From: Sutcliffiella horikoshii
GTDB taxonomy: Bacteria > Bacillota > Bacilli > Bacillales > Bacillaceae_I
Assembly: GCF_019931755.1 (NCBI RefSeq)
Contig: NZ_CP082918.1
Coordinates: 2,150,001 to 2,214,000, forward strand
Direction of reading: 5' to 3'
Length of the DNA: 64,000 nt
Below the pieces are notes generated by a model that searched no databases, was not told where the DNA came from, and was given only the letters and a program-made list of their open reading frames with translations. Position 1 is the first letter of the stretch, and the number at the start of each line of letters is the position of its first letter. The position numbers were made by a program, and so were the translations under genes. This document shows positions 35,991 to 47,463 of the stretch, piece after piece.

Positions 35991-37520
35991 ATGTTAGAAC
36001 AATTTTCAAATATAGAATTGTTAAATCAATTTTGGTTGATGCTTTTCTTCCTTATTCCCATTGTATTGGTTTCAAGGATGGTAGTCGCAGGTACGAGATT
36101 TTCCCCTATCCTTATTATTGTAATTCTGGGTTTAGGAATGGGTTACTTACTTGTAGACACAGGTGTTGCAACTCCAGGATTAGTAGAGTATCCCTTTATT
36201 GACCTTATGGCAAGAACAACTATTATTGCCTTGACCGTATCCTTTTTCGTAGGAGGTCAGGAGCTTCGAAAAATACTAGGAAATAAAGACTTGGATGTAG
36301 AAGATAGCGTGGTTCCTTCTGAGGAAGAGACTTTCCTTGGCACTTCAAGAACTCAATTTTTCTTTATCGTCCGTGCATTCTTCCTATTATTTGGACTAGA
36401 GGGAATCACACGGATGATCCTTTCTGATGGTACACAAAGTTTTGATAATGTTTATCCTTTGATTGCTTACATCGGAATCATCGGATCCATTCTTCTTATT
36501 GATAACAAAGCTAAGCTTCAAAATAAGAAACAGTACATGAAAAAAGGAATCGTAGAGATGATGGCGATTATCCTGTTACTGGTAATTTCTTATCATATTG
36601 CGATGTGGATAAAGCCACTGATTGCCTTGCCACAAATTTTCTTTGCGATGATGATCGCTGCTGCTTTAGGTGCTATCTTCTATAATTGGAGCTTCGGACC
36701 GACGATTCGCGCACTATTAGTTGCAGGTATCCCGGTTGTATTGGCAGCCAACTTTATGGTTGGTGGTTCCCGTATAGGCGACGCATTTGCCATTGATGGG
36801 ATGAATGCAGTATTAGCCTATGGATTCTTCGGCCAATTGTTCTGGATGTTTGGCGGAATTGCTTTGATCATGTTTTTTGCTAAAAATGCCAATACAAGAA
36901 ACCTTGCTCCTGGTATGGCTGGTTCCCTGTCACATTCAGGTTTAACAGGTGCTTGCACAGCTGGTGATTTTGGAAAAACTGCTGCAAAACGTGCTCCCAT
37001 TATGATTAACATCCCGTTTTTCGGACATATATTTGTCTTCTCTGTGCTTGCTATAAGTGCGGAAAGAGGCAGCCTTTGGATCTTGCCTTCCATGGTAATT
37101 GTAGCTGTTGGTGTTGGTTTGACCGTTCTCGCATTGGTTAACTTAAGAAAAGCTAATGGAGAAGATAAAAAAGAAGTAAAGGCATTGATGCAGTTCTCTT
37201 TTGGATGGCAAATGTGTGCGGTATTCGGTGGATTGGCTTTACTAAGCCTAAGCACTATGTCTATTGACTATGCAGCCATGGCTCAATCTTCTGCGATTTC
37301 GCATTTTGGTTTATTTGCTGCCATTCAAGGTGAGATGTTCGGTGCTGAAGCTGCCGCTTTAATTCCGTTCATTTTCTCTATGCCGTTCTTAGTTCACCCG
37401 CTTGTATTCTTTATGTTTGGGAAAGCGATGGAGAATAATGGTGAGATGCCAATAAAGCCTGTTTATACATTGGCTTTAATAGGGGTTGTTGGTGTAGCTT
37501 ACGCTATATTCTTTGTTTAA
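35991..37520 (+). CDS. polytopic membrane protein, YhfA/GltS-like, 509 aa
   Basis: A very hydrophobic protein with about 12-13 membrane segments and glycine-rich re-entrant-like stretches (FVGGQELRKIL near residue 85, MVGGSRIGDAF near 258, SHSGLTGACTAGDFGKTAAKRAP near 315). The layout resembles sodium-coupled carboxylate or glutamate symporters such as GltS and Bacillus YhfA-type proteins, but I cannot fix a substrate. The ATG at 35991 is preferred over 35964 because AGGAG lies 13 bases upstream and the promoter leaves only a ten-base leader for the earlier ATG. A terminator follows. Confidence 0.7.
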   Translation: MLEQFSNIELLNQFWLMLFFLIPIVLVSRMVVAGTRFSPILIIVILGLGMGYLLVDTGVATPGLVEYPFIDLMARTTIIALTVSFFVGGQELRKILGNKDLDVEDSVVPSEEETFLGTSRTQFFFIVRAFFLLFGLEGITRMILSDGTQSFDNVYPLIAYIGIIGSILLIDNKAKLQNKKQYMKKGIVEMMAIILLLVISYHIAMWIKPLIALPQIFFAMMIAAALGAIFYNWSFGPTIRALLVAGIPVVLAANFMVGGSRIGDAFAIDGMNAVLAYGFFGQLFWMFGGIALIMFFAKNANTRNLAPGMAGSLSHSGLTGACTAGDFGKTAAKRAPIMINIPFFGHIFVFSVLAISAERGSLWILPSMVIVAVGVGLTVLALVNLRKANGEDKKEVKALMQFSFGWQMCAVFGGLALLSLSTMSIDYAAMAQSSAISHFGLFAAIQGEMFGAEAAALIPFIFSMPFLVHPLVFFMFGKAMENNGEMPIKPVYTLALIGVVGVAYAIFFV

Positions 37521-37526
37521 AACATT

Positions 37527-37562
37527 AAAAAGGCGTTCGGTTTTGGACCGAGCGCCTTTTTG
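37527..37562 (+). terminator. bidirectional terminator
   Basis: AAAAAGGCGTTCGGT pairs with ACCGAGCGCCTTTTT between convergent genes. Confidence 0.9.
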
Positions 37563-37563
37563 T

Positions 37564-37830
37564 TTATTGCATTTTCTTATTATAATAGTCTACTGAATAT
37601 TGAGCACCTTCACTGACCATGTTGTTATCTTGGAAATCTTCTGGATCTGGGTTCCCTGCTTTTTCGATTGGCAAATCCGTTTTTCTGAACTTTAAAGGTA
37701 TAAGTTTATTTTTAACTTTCTTGGAGTAATGAACAATCTTTTCTCTGTATGGTTTATATGCTAACAATCCGGCCCCGGTGAGGCTAGCTGCTCCTGCCAC
37801 AATTAAAGGTTTCTTTAGTTGACGATTCAT
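37564..37830 (-). CDS. small protein with N-terminal hydrophobic segment, 88 aa
   Basis: Unrecognised 88-residue protein. Residues 8-25 (PLIVAGAASLTGAGLLAY) form one membrane segment or an uncleaved signal. A strongly basic stretch follows (KKVKNKLIPLKFRK), then an acidic tail (NPDPEDFQDNNMVSEGAQ). GGAGGCG lies before the ATG. It is converged upon by the membrane protein gene and preceded by recQ. A spore or envelope role would be guesswork. Confidence 0.6.
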   Translation of the reverse strand: MNRQLKKPLIVAGAASLTGAGLLAYKPYREKIVHYSKKVKNKLIPLKFRKTDLPIEKAGNPDPEDFQDNNMVSEGAQYSVDYYNKKMQ

Positions 37831-37927
37831 TATAAACGCCTCCTGTTTTATGGTTTTTATCTATAAACTTGATATTCCCGACAAGATAAAAACTAAACAT
37901 TATGGAGAATTGTTTAACTGAATATAT

Positions 37928-40075
37928 TTATATCATCTCATGCTTGGCCATTACCGCTTTTATTGCAATATACTCAACATCATCAGGTAAATTCTCTTTT
38001 ATTGGCTTCAGCTTTTCCGTGCCTACTTCCTCGATGACTTTAATTATTTCTTCCTCATACTCCTCCGGAATAAAAGTGTCCCAATCAACCTGTACACCTT
38101 CATCACTTGCACATTTAAAAAGGTGATTTTGAATCGTAATCAAACTCATTCCACGTTCTTTGGCTATTTCTTTAAAGGACATGCCCTCTTGCAGGAGTCT
38201 ATAAGTAAACATATGACTTGATTCCCCCATATTCATCGGAATAGAAGGCTTATTTATCTTTTTAGAAACGTTTTTTTGGGTGGATGAAGTACTATTGCTG
38301 GAGAACTCTTTTCCTGTGAACTTTGCTATCTCACTTAAAAACACTTCTCCATACTTCTCAAACTTTAACGACCCCACACCTTTTATTTCTAACATGGCCG
38401 TTTCATCCGGCGGTAGTTTCTCACTCATTTCTCTTAATGTACTATCTGGAAAAATAACGTATGGAGGGACTCCCTCTTCTTTTGATAGGTTTTTACGCAA
38501 CTCACGCAACATATCGAATAATTCGTTATCTTCCACGACAGATTTCACTTGCTCTTTCACTTTAAATAACACTTTTTCTTTTCCTTTTAACACTGGAACT
38601 GCCCTTGTACCAAGCTTCACAATAGGATATTGTCCTTCAGTAAGTATTAAATACCCCTCTGCAATTAGAATATTGATTAAATCCACCAACTCTTTTTCTG
38701 TATAGTTGTTCATTAATCCGTAGGTTGGCAAGCTATCAAAACGGAATTGCTGGATACGCTTATCTTTTGATCCTTTTAATACTTTTGCTACTAGTAGAGC
38801 CCCAAATCTTTCGTTCATTCTATGAATGCAGCTAAATATCTTCTGTGCCTCAAGCGTAATGTCCTGCTCAACGAAATCGGTGGAGCAGTTACTGCATTTA
38901 CCGCAAGTAAGATCTGTTTCCTGACCAAAATATTGCACGATATATGCTTGCAGGCAACGCTGCGTATAGCTATAGTCCATCATTGCTTGAAGCTTTTTGT
39001 ATTCTTGCATTTTGCGTTCCGGTGAGCGGATGCTCTCTTCGATTAAAAATTTCTGGATCTGAATATCCCTCGCGTTAAACAGAAGGATGCACTCACTTTC
39101 TTCTCCATCCCTTCCTGCCCTTCCAGCTTCTTGATAATAGGACTCTACATTTTTAGGCATATTGTAATGGATGACAAATCGCACATTCGACTTATCTATT
39201 CCCATCCCAAATGCATTCGTCGCTACCATCAGCTTTAAGCGATCATGTAGAAAGTCTTCTTGATATTCTTTTCTTTCCTCTTCTGAAAGTCCTGCATGAT
39301 ACTTGCCAATTTTATAACCCTTTTTCGTCAATGAGGAAAAAATTTGATCTACTTCTTTTCTGGTAGTTGCATAGATTATCCCCGACTCTTCCTTATTTGC
39401 TTTCAGGAACTTTTCCAAATAATTGTCCTTATTTTGTCCTCTCAAAACGGAAAATGTCAGGTTATCCCGTGAAAAACCAGTTACATATGTATGTTCCGGT
39501 GTTATTCCAAGCATCGTTTGAATGTCTTCAATCACCTGTTCTGTTGCAGTCGCTGTAAAAGCTGTTATGGTTGGGTTTCCTGGTATCCTTTTGATAAAAG
39601 TACCCACTTCACGATAGCTTGGCCTAAAATCGTGCCCCCATTGGGACATACAATGCGCTTCATCAATCGCAACGATCGAAACTTCAACAGCAGATAAAAT
39701 AGATTGAAAATCGTAAGAATCAAGTCTTTCTGGTGCAAGATATAATAGTTTAATTTCGCCTTGTTCCACCAGTTGAACTCTTTCCCTTATTTCTCCTGCG
39801 TTCAACGAACTATTAATATATGTCGCCTGCACCCCTATATTTATCAAGGAATCCACTTGGTCTTTCATTAAAGAGATTAATGGAGAGATAACAATTGTCA
39901 ATCCACTTTCTAGAAGAGCTGGCACTTGATAGCAGATAGACTTCCCTCCACCAGTGGGCATTACTCCTAGCGTGTTGGATTTAGTTAAGATACTTTTAAT
40001 GATTTTTTTCTGGCCAGGTCTAAAATCTTCATAGCCAAAGTATTCTTTCAATATAATTTTTCCTTGTTCGTACAT
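37928..40075 (-). CDS. recQ: ATP-dependent DNA helicase RecQ
   Basis: A 715-residue RecQ helicase. Motifs: [11 protein letters not shown] (Walker A) near residue 40, [17 protein letters not shown] near 135, the [11 protein letters not shown] motif VI near 315 and an RQC zinc site (CLQAY...CGKCSNC) near 370. An HRDC domain lies near 510-585 ([20 protein letters not shown]), then a C-terminal helix-turn-helix region ([19 protein letters not shown]). The protein is longer than B. subtilis RecQ because of this last region. The ATG at 40075 follows GAGGTG; the 37 extra upstream codons have no family similarity. Confidence 0.93.
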   Translation of the reverse strand: MYEQGKIILKEYFGYEDFRPGQKKIIKSILTKSNTLGVMPTGGGKSICYQVPALLESGLTIVISPLISLMKDQVDSLINIGVQATYINSSLNAGEIRERVQLVEQGEIKLLYLAPERLDSYDFQSILSAVEVSIVAIDEAHCMSQWGHDFRPSYREVGTFIKRIPGNPTITAFTATATEQVIEDIQTMLGITPEHTYVTGFSRDNLTFSVLRGQNKDNYLEKFLKANKEESGIIYATTRKEVDQIFSSLTKKGYKIGKYHAGLSEEERKEYQEDFLHDRLKLMVATNAFGMGIDKSNVRFVIHYNMPKNVESYYQEAGRAGRDGEESECILLFNARDIQIQKFLIEESIRSPERKMQEYKKLQAMMDYSYTQRCLQAYIVQYFGQETDLTCGKCSNCSTDFVEQDITLEAQKIFSCIHRMNERFGALLVAKVLKGSKDKRIQQFRFDSLPTYGLMNNYTEKELVDLINILIAEGYLILTEGQYPIVKLGTRAVPVLKGKEKVLFKVKEQVKSVVEDNELFDMLRELRKNLSKEEGVPPYVIFPDSTLREMSEKLPPDETAMLEIKGVGSLKFEKYGEVFLSEIAKFTGKEFSSNSTSSTQKNVSKKINKPSIPMNMGESSHMFTYRLLQEGMSFKEIAKERGMSLITIQNHLFKCASDEGVQVDWDTFIPEEYEEEIIKVIEEVGTEKLKPIKENLPDDVEYIAIKAVMAKHEMI

Positions 40076-40304
40076 AGTACACCTCGTTTTTATATGGGAA
40101 ATGTGTTGAAGGTAATTGGGGTTAGGTAAATGAAGGAGTATTCTAAGATTCAATATTATTTTAACTGAATGAGTAATGACCTGCAACCAAAGTGAAATGA
40201 AGCCTAATAATCATTGCTGACGATAAAAAATCATTTCCCTTGCATTTTATTATCAGAATGTTTAAAATTCATTATACAATAGGTTGTCTAACCTCTTTCT
40301 TTTT

Positions 40305-40333
40305 TTGCAGTATTTTGTATACGCTTACATAAT
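40305..40333 (+). promoter_or_regulatory. promoter with overlapping cre (CcpA) site for the aldehyde dehydrogenase
   Basis: The 300-bp gap between recQ and the dehydrogenase contains TTGCAG-N17-CATAAT (40305-40333). TTGTATACGCTTACAT at 40315-40330 matches the cre pattern WTGNAARCGNWWWCAW with one mismatch and covers the spacer and -10, which would give catabolite repression. Confidence 0.65.
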
Positions 40334-40381
40334 GAGGTTCTATGGATAATCTATTAATCTATTCTGAGGAGGAATTTTCAA

Positions 40382-41902
40382 ATGATTTATGCTAACCCAG
40401 GTGAAAAAGATTCAAAAGTATCTTATAAAAATCGATATGACAACTTTATAGGCGGCGAATGGGTCGCTCCGGTAAAAGGTGAGTATTTTGAAAATGTCAC
40501 TCCCGTTACAGGTCAGGTTTTTTGTGAAGTTGCCCGTTCCACTGCAGAAGATATTGAATTGGCATTGGATGCTGCCCATAAAGCGAAATCAGCTTGGGGA
40601 CAAACTTCTGTAGCTGAAAGAGCAAACATATTAAATAAAATTGCAGATCGTATGGAAGAAAACTTGGAGATGCTAGCAGTTGCGGAAACTTGGGAGAACG
40701 GAAAGCCCGTTCGCGAAACGATGGCAGCCGACCTTCCGCTAGCTATCGATCATTTTAGATATTTTGCAGGTTGTATAAGAGCACAAGAAGGCTCGCTCGG
40801 AGAAATTGATAACGACACAATCGCATACCACTTCCATGAACCACTAGGGGTGGTCGGTCAAATTATCCCTTGGAACTTCCCGTTATTAATGGCCACTTGG
40901 AAGTTAGCTCCTGCCTTGGCTGCTGGTAACTGTGTGGTATTAAAGCCTGCTGAGCAGACTCCTGCATCCATTATGGTAATGACTGAGTTGATCTCAGACC
41001 TTCTACCTCCAGGAGTATTGAATATTGTCAACGGATTTGGTGTGGAAGCAGGAAAGCCATTAGCCTCCAGTGACCGAATTGCAAAGATTGCCTTTACTGG
41101 AGAAACGACAACAGGTCGTCTAATTATGCAATATGCTTCTCAAAACATCATTCCGGTAACTCTTGAGCTTGGTGGAAAATCTCCGAACATTTTCTTTGAA
41201 GACGTATTGGCTCAAGATGATGATTTCTTCGATAAAGCGGTGGAAGGTTTTGTGATGTTTGCACTCAATCAAGGGGAAGTATGTACATGCCCTTCCCGTG
41301 CCCTGATTCATGAATCTATTTACGATAAATTTATGGAACGTGCACTTGAGCGAGTATCTCAGATCAAACAAGGAAATCCACTTGATACGGAAACGATGAT
41401 AGGAGCCCAGGCCTCATCAGAACAGTTAGAGAAAATCCTCTCCTATCTTGAAATTGGGAAAGAAGAAGGTGCCGAGCTACTTGCTGGTGGAGAACGTAAT
41501 ATGCTTGAAGGTGATCTTGCTAATGGTTATTATGTGAAACCGACCGTTTTTAAAGGCAATAATAAAATGAGAATTTTCCAGGAAGAGATTTTTGGTCCAG
41601 TAGTATCTGTCACCACATTCAAAACGGCGGAAGAAGCTTTAGAAATTGCGAACAATAGTCTTTACGGACTTGGTGCAGGAGTTTGGACTAGAGACGTCAA
41701 CACTGCCTATCGTTTTGGCCGCCAAATTGAAGCAGGACGCGTATGGACAAACTGCTACCACGCATATCCTGCCAATGCAGCATTTGGTGGATATAAAATG
41801 AGTGGAATCGGCCGTGAAAACCATAAAATGATGCTTTCCCACTACCAACAGACAAAGAATCTTTTAGTAAGCTACAGTCCAAAAAAATTAGGATTCTTTT
41901 AA
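40382..41902 (+). CDS. aldehyde dehydrogenase (acetaldehyde dehydrogenase, AcoD/ExaC-like)
   Basis: A 506-residue NAD-dependent aldehyde dehydrogenase. The active-site Glu lies in [11 protein letters not shown] near residue 263 and the nucleophile in [12 protein letters not shown] near 302; [19 protein letters not shown] is the cofactor region. The [15 protein letters not shown] stretch and the directly following DUF779 gene are typical of the acetaldehyde dehydrogenases AcoD/ExaC that convert acetaldehyde to acetate. GAGGAGG precedes the ATG. A cre-covered promoter suggests glucose repression. Confidence 0.92.
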   Translation: MIYANPGEKDSKVSYKNRYDNFIGGEWVAPVKGEYFENVTPVTGQVFCEVARSTAEDIELALDAAHKAKSAWGQTSVAERANILNKIADRMEENLEMLAVAETWENGKPVRETMAADLPLAIDHFRYFAGCIRAQEGSLGEIDNDTIAYHFHEPLGVVGQIIPWNFPLLMATWKLAPALAAGNCVVLKPAEQTPASIMVMTELISDLLPPGVLNIVNGFGVEAGKPLASSDRIAKIAFTGETTTGRLIMQYASQNIIPVTLELGGKSPNIFFEDVLAQDDDFFDKAVEGFVMFALNQGEVCTCPSRALIHESIYDKFMERALERVSQIKQGNPLDTETMIGAQASSEQLEKILSYLEIGKEEGAELLAGGERNMLEGDLANGYYVKPTVFKGNNKMRIFQEEIFGPVVSVTTFKTAEEALEIANNSLYGLGAGVWTRDVNTAYRFGRQIEAGRVWTNCYHAYPANAAFGGYKMSGIGRENHKMMLSHYQQTKNLLVSYSPKKLGFF

Positions 41903-41903
41903 A

Positions 41904-42233
41904 ATGGAAAAAGTACTGGCAACCGAAGCTGCCCTTGAATTAGTTGAAAAGCTTATAGGCAAACATGGACCTGTACTATTTCACCAATCTGGGGGTTGCT
42001 GCGATGGCAGCTCCCCTATGTGCTATCCAAAAGAAGACTTTATGATTGGAGATTCTGATGTCCTTCTTGGAGAAATAGGCGGTGCTCCCTTCTATATGAA
42101 TAAAAAGCAGTATGAGTATTGGAAGCATACACAGCTGATTATTGATGTGGTACCTGGAAGAGGTGGAATGTTCTCCTTAGAAGGTCCTGAAGGAGTACGT
42201 TTCCTGACAAGATCAAAAGTCTTCCCAAAATGA
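41904..42233 (+). CDS. DUF779 protein, partner of aldehyde dehydrogenase
   Basis: A 109-residue DUF779 protein, one base after the dehydrogenase stop and surely co-transcribed. The Cys-rich motif HQSGGCCDGSSPMCYP near residues 27-42 and the C-terminal RGGMFSLEGPEGVRFLTRS are the conserved parts. Its biochemical role is unknown; the link with acetaldehyde dehydrogenases recurs in many bacteria. The four Cys could bind a metal or undergo thiol chemistry (inference). A terminator follows at once. Confidence 0.88.
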   Translation: MEKVLATEAALELVEKLIGKHGPVLFHQSGGCCDGSSPMCYPKEDFMIGDSDVLLGEIGGAPFYMNKKQYEYWKHTQLIIDVVPGRGGMFSLEGPEGVRFLTRSKVFPK

Positions 42234-42235
42234 CG

Positions 42236-42265
42236 AAAGGCGTCCGCAAATGGACGCCTTTTTAT
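42236..42265 (+). terminator. terminator of the dehydrogenase-DUF779 operon
   Basis: AAAGGCGTCC pairs with GGACGCCTTT around GCAAAT, with a T-run. Confidence 0.9.
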
Positions 42266-42280
42266 AAGTTAAGGAAGCAT

Positions 42281-42690
42281 ATTTCCGTTCCAGGCGCTTC
42301 GCTTGCCTGCGGGCGGTCCGTGAGCCTCCTCGGCTTGCAGCCTGTGGGGTCTCACCTGTCCCTTACTCCCGCGGGCGTCTGCGCGCCTTCCACTCCAATC
42401 AACAAGATGTTTTCATTCACCTTAAGATCAAAGAAGCTATTTAACCGATTTACTGAAAACCTAATAACCATTCTTTAACGAAATTTCTAGCTGTGTATTG
42501 GAGCAAATGGCGGAGACTCCTCGAAAATGCTACGCATTTTCTTCGTGCGATGGATCGCTGCCGAAGCCTTCCTTGTCCTACGGGGAAGTAGCGGCAATGT
42601 TGAGACCCCGCAGGCTTGCCGAGGAGGCTCAAGGTCGCCCCGTGGAAAGCGCAGCCATTTGCGAAAAGGAACAGCGGTGATTAACCAATC
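42281..42690 (+). repeat. composite hairpin repeat with inserted cassette, locus 5
   Basis: The 490-bp gap between convergent genes holds unit A (42281-42403, first bases of its end lost), the conserved linker (42404-42488) and inverted unit B (about 42489-42690). Unit B is interrupted at 42521-42580 by a 60-bp cassette (TCGAAAATGCTACGCATTTT and onward) that is nearly identical to one inside the unit A at 48165-48350. Confidence 0.85.
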
Positions 42691-42693
42691 AAC

Positions 42694-42726
42694 ATAAAAG
42701 ACCGGGCGATATTTGGCCCGGTTTTA
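42694..42726 (-). terminator. terminator of the DUF3231 gene
   Basis: ACCGGGC pairs with GCCCGGT; the minus strand ends in TTTTATG. Confidence 0.75.
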
Positions 42727-42727
42727 C

Positions 42728-43714
42728 TTACTTTGTGCTTTTCATTGACTGCGGAGGTTCTTCCATCCAGCCATTTTTAACCATTAACTTTCCACCATCT
42801 TTGGCATAATCAAATATATCTTTAGCGATAAACGTCATCTTTGCCGGCAAATCTGACCGAAGACTGAACGATGTGCCAAGAGCATTACTTGTAAGACCGA
42901 AGTTGCTGAGGAGGTTTGTCAAATACATCATAAGCTTCTCTGAATAAGGGGATTCCGTTGATAAGGTTGGATTTCCCCAAGCAACTATTGGTGGCTGAAT
43001 ATCACTCTTTAAGAGTGTATCGCTGAAAGTATCAATTATTTGTTTCGCCAGGTCTTTCCCTTTTTCAAAATATTTCTTTACTTCTTTGTCCTTGCTCACT
43101 TGCTCAAACCCTCTTAACAACTGAAAACCGAGTACATTGGTTTCTATCCCTTGATACAATAGCGAAATTTCTATTGCATTCAATGGTCTTTTTTCACTGA
43201 AAACATTAAATCCGGCCATATAGCCTTCCCCTTTTACAAACTCCACCTTTTCAGGCATCGGAATCATTGGTGGACGACTGAGTACCCCATCTTTCAACAA
43301 GAACTGGGTAGACTCATTGTATGTATTTTGCGCTAAGTCCAGAAATCTTTTATATAATTCGGTTATGTCTTGTCGGTATGACATACTAACATGTAAGGCA
43401 TTAAGACCGATGGTTATTTTCATCATAACCCTTAGGAAAAGTGCATCAAAGTACTGATCGTATAATGGCTTCGTGGACGGATTCACGTCGCTTTCTACAT
43501 ATCCAACAGGCACCACGATATTCTCCTGATTAAATAGCACCGTTAATTCATTTATAAAATTAATTTCTTGATCGTAGTAGGTTTGTAACAAATTGTGGAC
43601 CTCTTCATTTTGTTTGTTCGCAAGAAAATGCTCTAAAAGCCTCGCCAGCATCGTTTTTTGTTGGTACGTCATCCACAGATTACCTATTTCAGACGATGAC
43701 AACTGCTTATCCAT
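42728..43714 (-). CDS. DUF3231 family protein
   Basis: A 328-residue all-helical protein of the Bacillus DUF3231 group. Two similar halves are visible: ELTVLFNQENIVVPVGYVESDV in the first and TFSDTLLKSDIQPPIVAWGNPTLSTESPYSEKLM in the second, each with a four-helix, ferritin-like (CotF-type) pattern and a proline-bearing loop. Members are linked with spores or stress in annotation, but no activity is known. GGGAGGGG lies before the ATG. Divergent from the cupredoxin gene across a 156-bp gap that contains a perfect palindrome. Confidence 0.82.
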   Translation of the reverse strand: MDKQLSSSEIGNLWMTYQQKTMLARLLEHFLANKQNEEVHNLLQTYYDQEINFINELTVLFNQENIVVPVGYVESDVNPSTKPLYDQYFDALFLRVMMKITIGLNALHVSMSYRQDITELYKRFLDLAQNTYNESTQFLLKDGVLSRPPMIPMPEKVEFVKGEGYMAGFNVFSEKRPLNAIEISLLYQGIETNVLGFQLLRGFEQVSKDKEVKKYFEKGKDLAKQIIDTFSDTLLKSDIQPPIVAWGNPTLSTESPYSEKLMMYLTNLLSNFGLTSNALGTSFSLRSDLPAKMTFIAKDIFDYAKDGGKLMVKNGWMEEPPQSMKSTK

Positions 43715-43759
43715 TTAAACTTGCCCCTCCCGAGATTCATTTTTTTTAGTATGCCTCAC

Positions 43760-43775
43760 AATAACAATTGTTATT
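43760..43775. promoter_or_regulatory. perfect 16-bp palindrome in a divergent gap
   Basis: AATAACAATTGTTATT lies between the divergent DUF3231 and cupredoxin genes, 46 bases from the DUF3231 start. Possible operator; I cannot name a regulator. Confidence 0.4.
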
Positions 43776-43870
43776 AAAAAATCATCTCTTTTAAAAAAGG
43801 AGACAACCCACTCCCCTCCCGTGCATACACATTTAAGTAGAAGACAAGCAAAAGAAGGGGTGGCGTAGAC

Positions 43871-44323
43871 TTGAAATTTTTTGTGATTAAAAAAAGTTTC
43901 CTTATTACGGTTGTACTTTGTATAATCGCTGGATTAGGCGGGTGGTATGTTGTTAATAAAGGGGTAATGCCCACCACCGGCAAACCATCTGCAGAAGAAA
44001 AACTAGTATTCAATATGATTACTTCTGAATTTAAGACTAAATTGGAAGATGGTACAGAAATAGAAGCCTACCGTTTTGACCCTGGTACTATTACCGTACC
44101 AAAAGGCAAGGAAATAACATTAAGTATATTTGGAGTAAATGGCAGTGAACATCCATATTCAATTGAAGGAACAGATATTAACGGGGTTATAAAAAAAGGC
44201 GAGGAAACTCTTATCAATGTAAGTTTTGACAAAGCTGGAGTATATAAACTTATCTGTTCCACTCATTCTCACCATAACGGACATCATAGTCCTCCAATGG
44301 TGGCTTATATTTACGTTTATTAG
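43871..44323 (+). CDS. membrane-anchored cupredoxin-like protein
   Basis: A 150-residue protein with an N-terminal signal anchor (residues 8-30, SFLITVVLCIIAGLGGWYVV) and an external cupredoxin fold. Possible type 1 copper ligands are the His of NGSEHPYSIEG near residue 97 and Cys/His in LICSTHSHHNGHHSPPMVAY near 128-145. The extra His cluster could bind more metal. No lipobox is present. TTG start at 43871 with AAGGGG ten bases upstream. Electron transfer or copper binding is inferred from the fold only. Single gene with its own terminator. Confidence 0.8.
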   Translation: MKFFVIKKSFLITVVLCIIAGLGGWYVVNKGVMPTTGKPSAEEKLVFNMITSEFKTKLEDGTEIEAYRFDPGTITVPKGKEITLSIFGVNGSEHPYSIEGTDINGVIKKGEETLINVSFDKAGVYKLICSTHSHHNGHHSPPMVAYIYVY

Positions 44324-46081
<1,758 letters not shown>

Positions 46082-46089
46082 AATTGTTA

Positions 46090-46117
46090 AAGGCCCTTTT
46101 TCCAAAGGGCTTTTTTC
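46090..46117 (+). terminator. terminator of the ABC-F gene
   Basis: GCCCTTT-TTCC-AAAGGGC followed by six T. Confidence 0.88.
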
Positions 46118-46223
46118 AAATCGTGAAACCTTTTTGTTTTTGTTTCGTATTAGTATTATTCAGAAGTTACCTATATAATTGAGTAATTAACAACTAAATA
46201 TTTTGAATGAACGAGGTGTTACA

Positions 46224-47324
46224 ATGCCGCAAACGAAGTGGTTTAAAGTTGGCTATGGAATTATTGTCATACTGTTAATTATTTTCTTAGCATCACTGGT
46301 AGATTTTATCTTCACCCCTCTCACCGTGATGATCAGCACGTTATTCGCACCTATTATTCTTGCAGGTGTGATGTATTATTTACTCAGACCTCTTGTTAAT
46401 CTTGCAGATCGCTATGTACCAAGAGCATTGGCTATTTTAAGTATTTACCTTATGTTTATTGGACTTATAACTTTACTTTTGTTCCTTATTGGTCCTACTC
46501 TACAACAACAGGTTAATAGTCTGGTGAAGAATACACCAGAAATAATTAATGATATTAGAGATTACACAATTGAATTACAAGAAAATGAATATATTGCAAG
46601 GTTTCAGCAGAATGAACGATTTTCTTTAGAAGAGATATCCGGTAAGTTAGCGGATAATTTAAATGCTTATGTAACAGCATTTGGATCGAATGTAGTTAAT
46701 GTTATTAGTGCAATAACCGGCTTCCTTATTTTACTGGTAGTCATTCCTTTTGTTCTATTCTACATGTTAAAAGATGGAGAACGATTACCTGATCAGGTTT
46801 TAAAAATAATACCTCGCCAACATGAACGTGAAGGTAGAAATGTACTGAAAGATATGGATATCGCTTTGAGTTCTTATATTCAAGGACAAATTATTGTCAG
46901 TGTATTTGTTGGTGTTTTAATCTATATTGGGTTTTTAATAATTGGACTTGAATATTCCCTCGTCTTGGCATTAATCGCTATGTTTACGAATGTAATACCT
47001 TTTATCGGACCTTTTATCGGGACGATTCCAAGTGTTATCGTAGCCTTTTTTGACGAACCTATTATGGCTTTGTGGGTACTGTTAGTAGTGGTGATTGTTC
47101 AACAGATAGAGAGTAACTTCATCTCGCCGCAGGTTATGGGTAAGAAATTGGATGTTCACCCATTGACAATTATTTTACTTCTACTAGTTGCTAGTAAGTT
47201 TGCTGGATTGCTTGGCCTACTGCTAGCTGTACCAACCTATGCAGTTTCAAAAGTAATTGTCCTGCATACCATACGATTTATTAAACTAAGGAAAGTAAAA
47301 GTTACGGAAGATTCGCTACTATAA
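46224..47324 (+). CDS. AI-2E family transporter (PerM-like)
   Basis: A 366-residue membrane protein of the AI-2 exporter/PerM superfamily. Hydrophobic pairs lie at the N-terminus, then a soluble helical segment (QQQVNSLVKNTPEIINDIRD, residues 93-150), then five or so membrane segments with the conserved FVLFYMLKDGERLP and IPFIGPFIGTIPSVIVAFF motifs. The ISPQVMGKKLDVHPL motif near 310 is the family hallmark. The ATG at 46224 follows GAGGTG; the TTG at 46203 would place the site inside the gene. Substrate unknown; members also act as sodium/proton antiporters. Confidence 0.86.
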   Translation: MPQTKWFKVGYGIIVILLIIFLASLVDFIFTPLTVMISTLFAPIILAGVMYYLLRPLVNLADRYVPRALAILSIYLMFIGLITLLLFLIGPTLQQQVNSLVKNTPEIINDIRDYTIELQENEYIARFQQNERFSLEEISGKLADNLNAYVTAFGSNVVNVISAITGFLILLVVIPFVLFYMLKDGERLPDQVLKIIPRQHEREGRNVLKDMDIALSSYIQGQIIVSVFVGVLIYIGFLIIGLEYSLVLALIAMFTNVIPFIGPFIGTIPSVIVAFFDEPIMALWVLLVVVIVQQIESNFISPQVMGKKLDVHPLTIILLLLVASKFAGLLGLLLAVPTYAVSKVIVLHTIRFIKLRKVKVTEDSLL

Positions 47325-47331
47325 ATATGTT

Positions 47332-47379
47332 AAAAGCATGTCATGCAAAGTTAATTTCACTTTGATGGCATGCTTTTTT
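47332..47379 (+). terminator. terminator of the AI-2E gene
   Basis: AAAAGCATGTCATGCAAAGT folds with ACTTTGATGGCATGCTTTT with small bulges; T-run follows. Confidence 0.8.
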
Positions 47380-47463
47380 ATTGGAAAAAAAAACTTATAG
47401 TTGTTATGATAATAAAGAACGTTTTAGTTTAGTACATTAATCGACAAAAGTGAGATGATAAAC

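Noticed and set aside
40076..40186. N-terminal extension of RecQ by 37 residues
   Set aside because: No ribosome site, no family similarity; GAGGTG before the ATG at 40075 is clear.
42230..42680. Frames of 60-82 residues in the gap after the DUF779 gene
   Set aside because: They lie in the composite repeat and its cassette; composition and lack of ribosome sites argue against coding.
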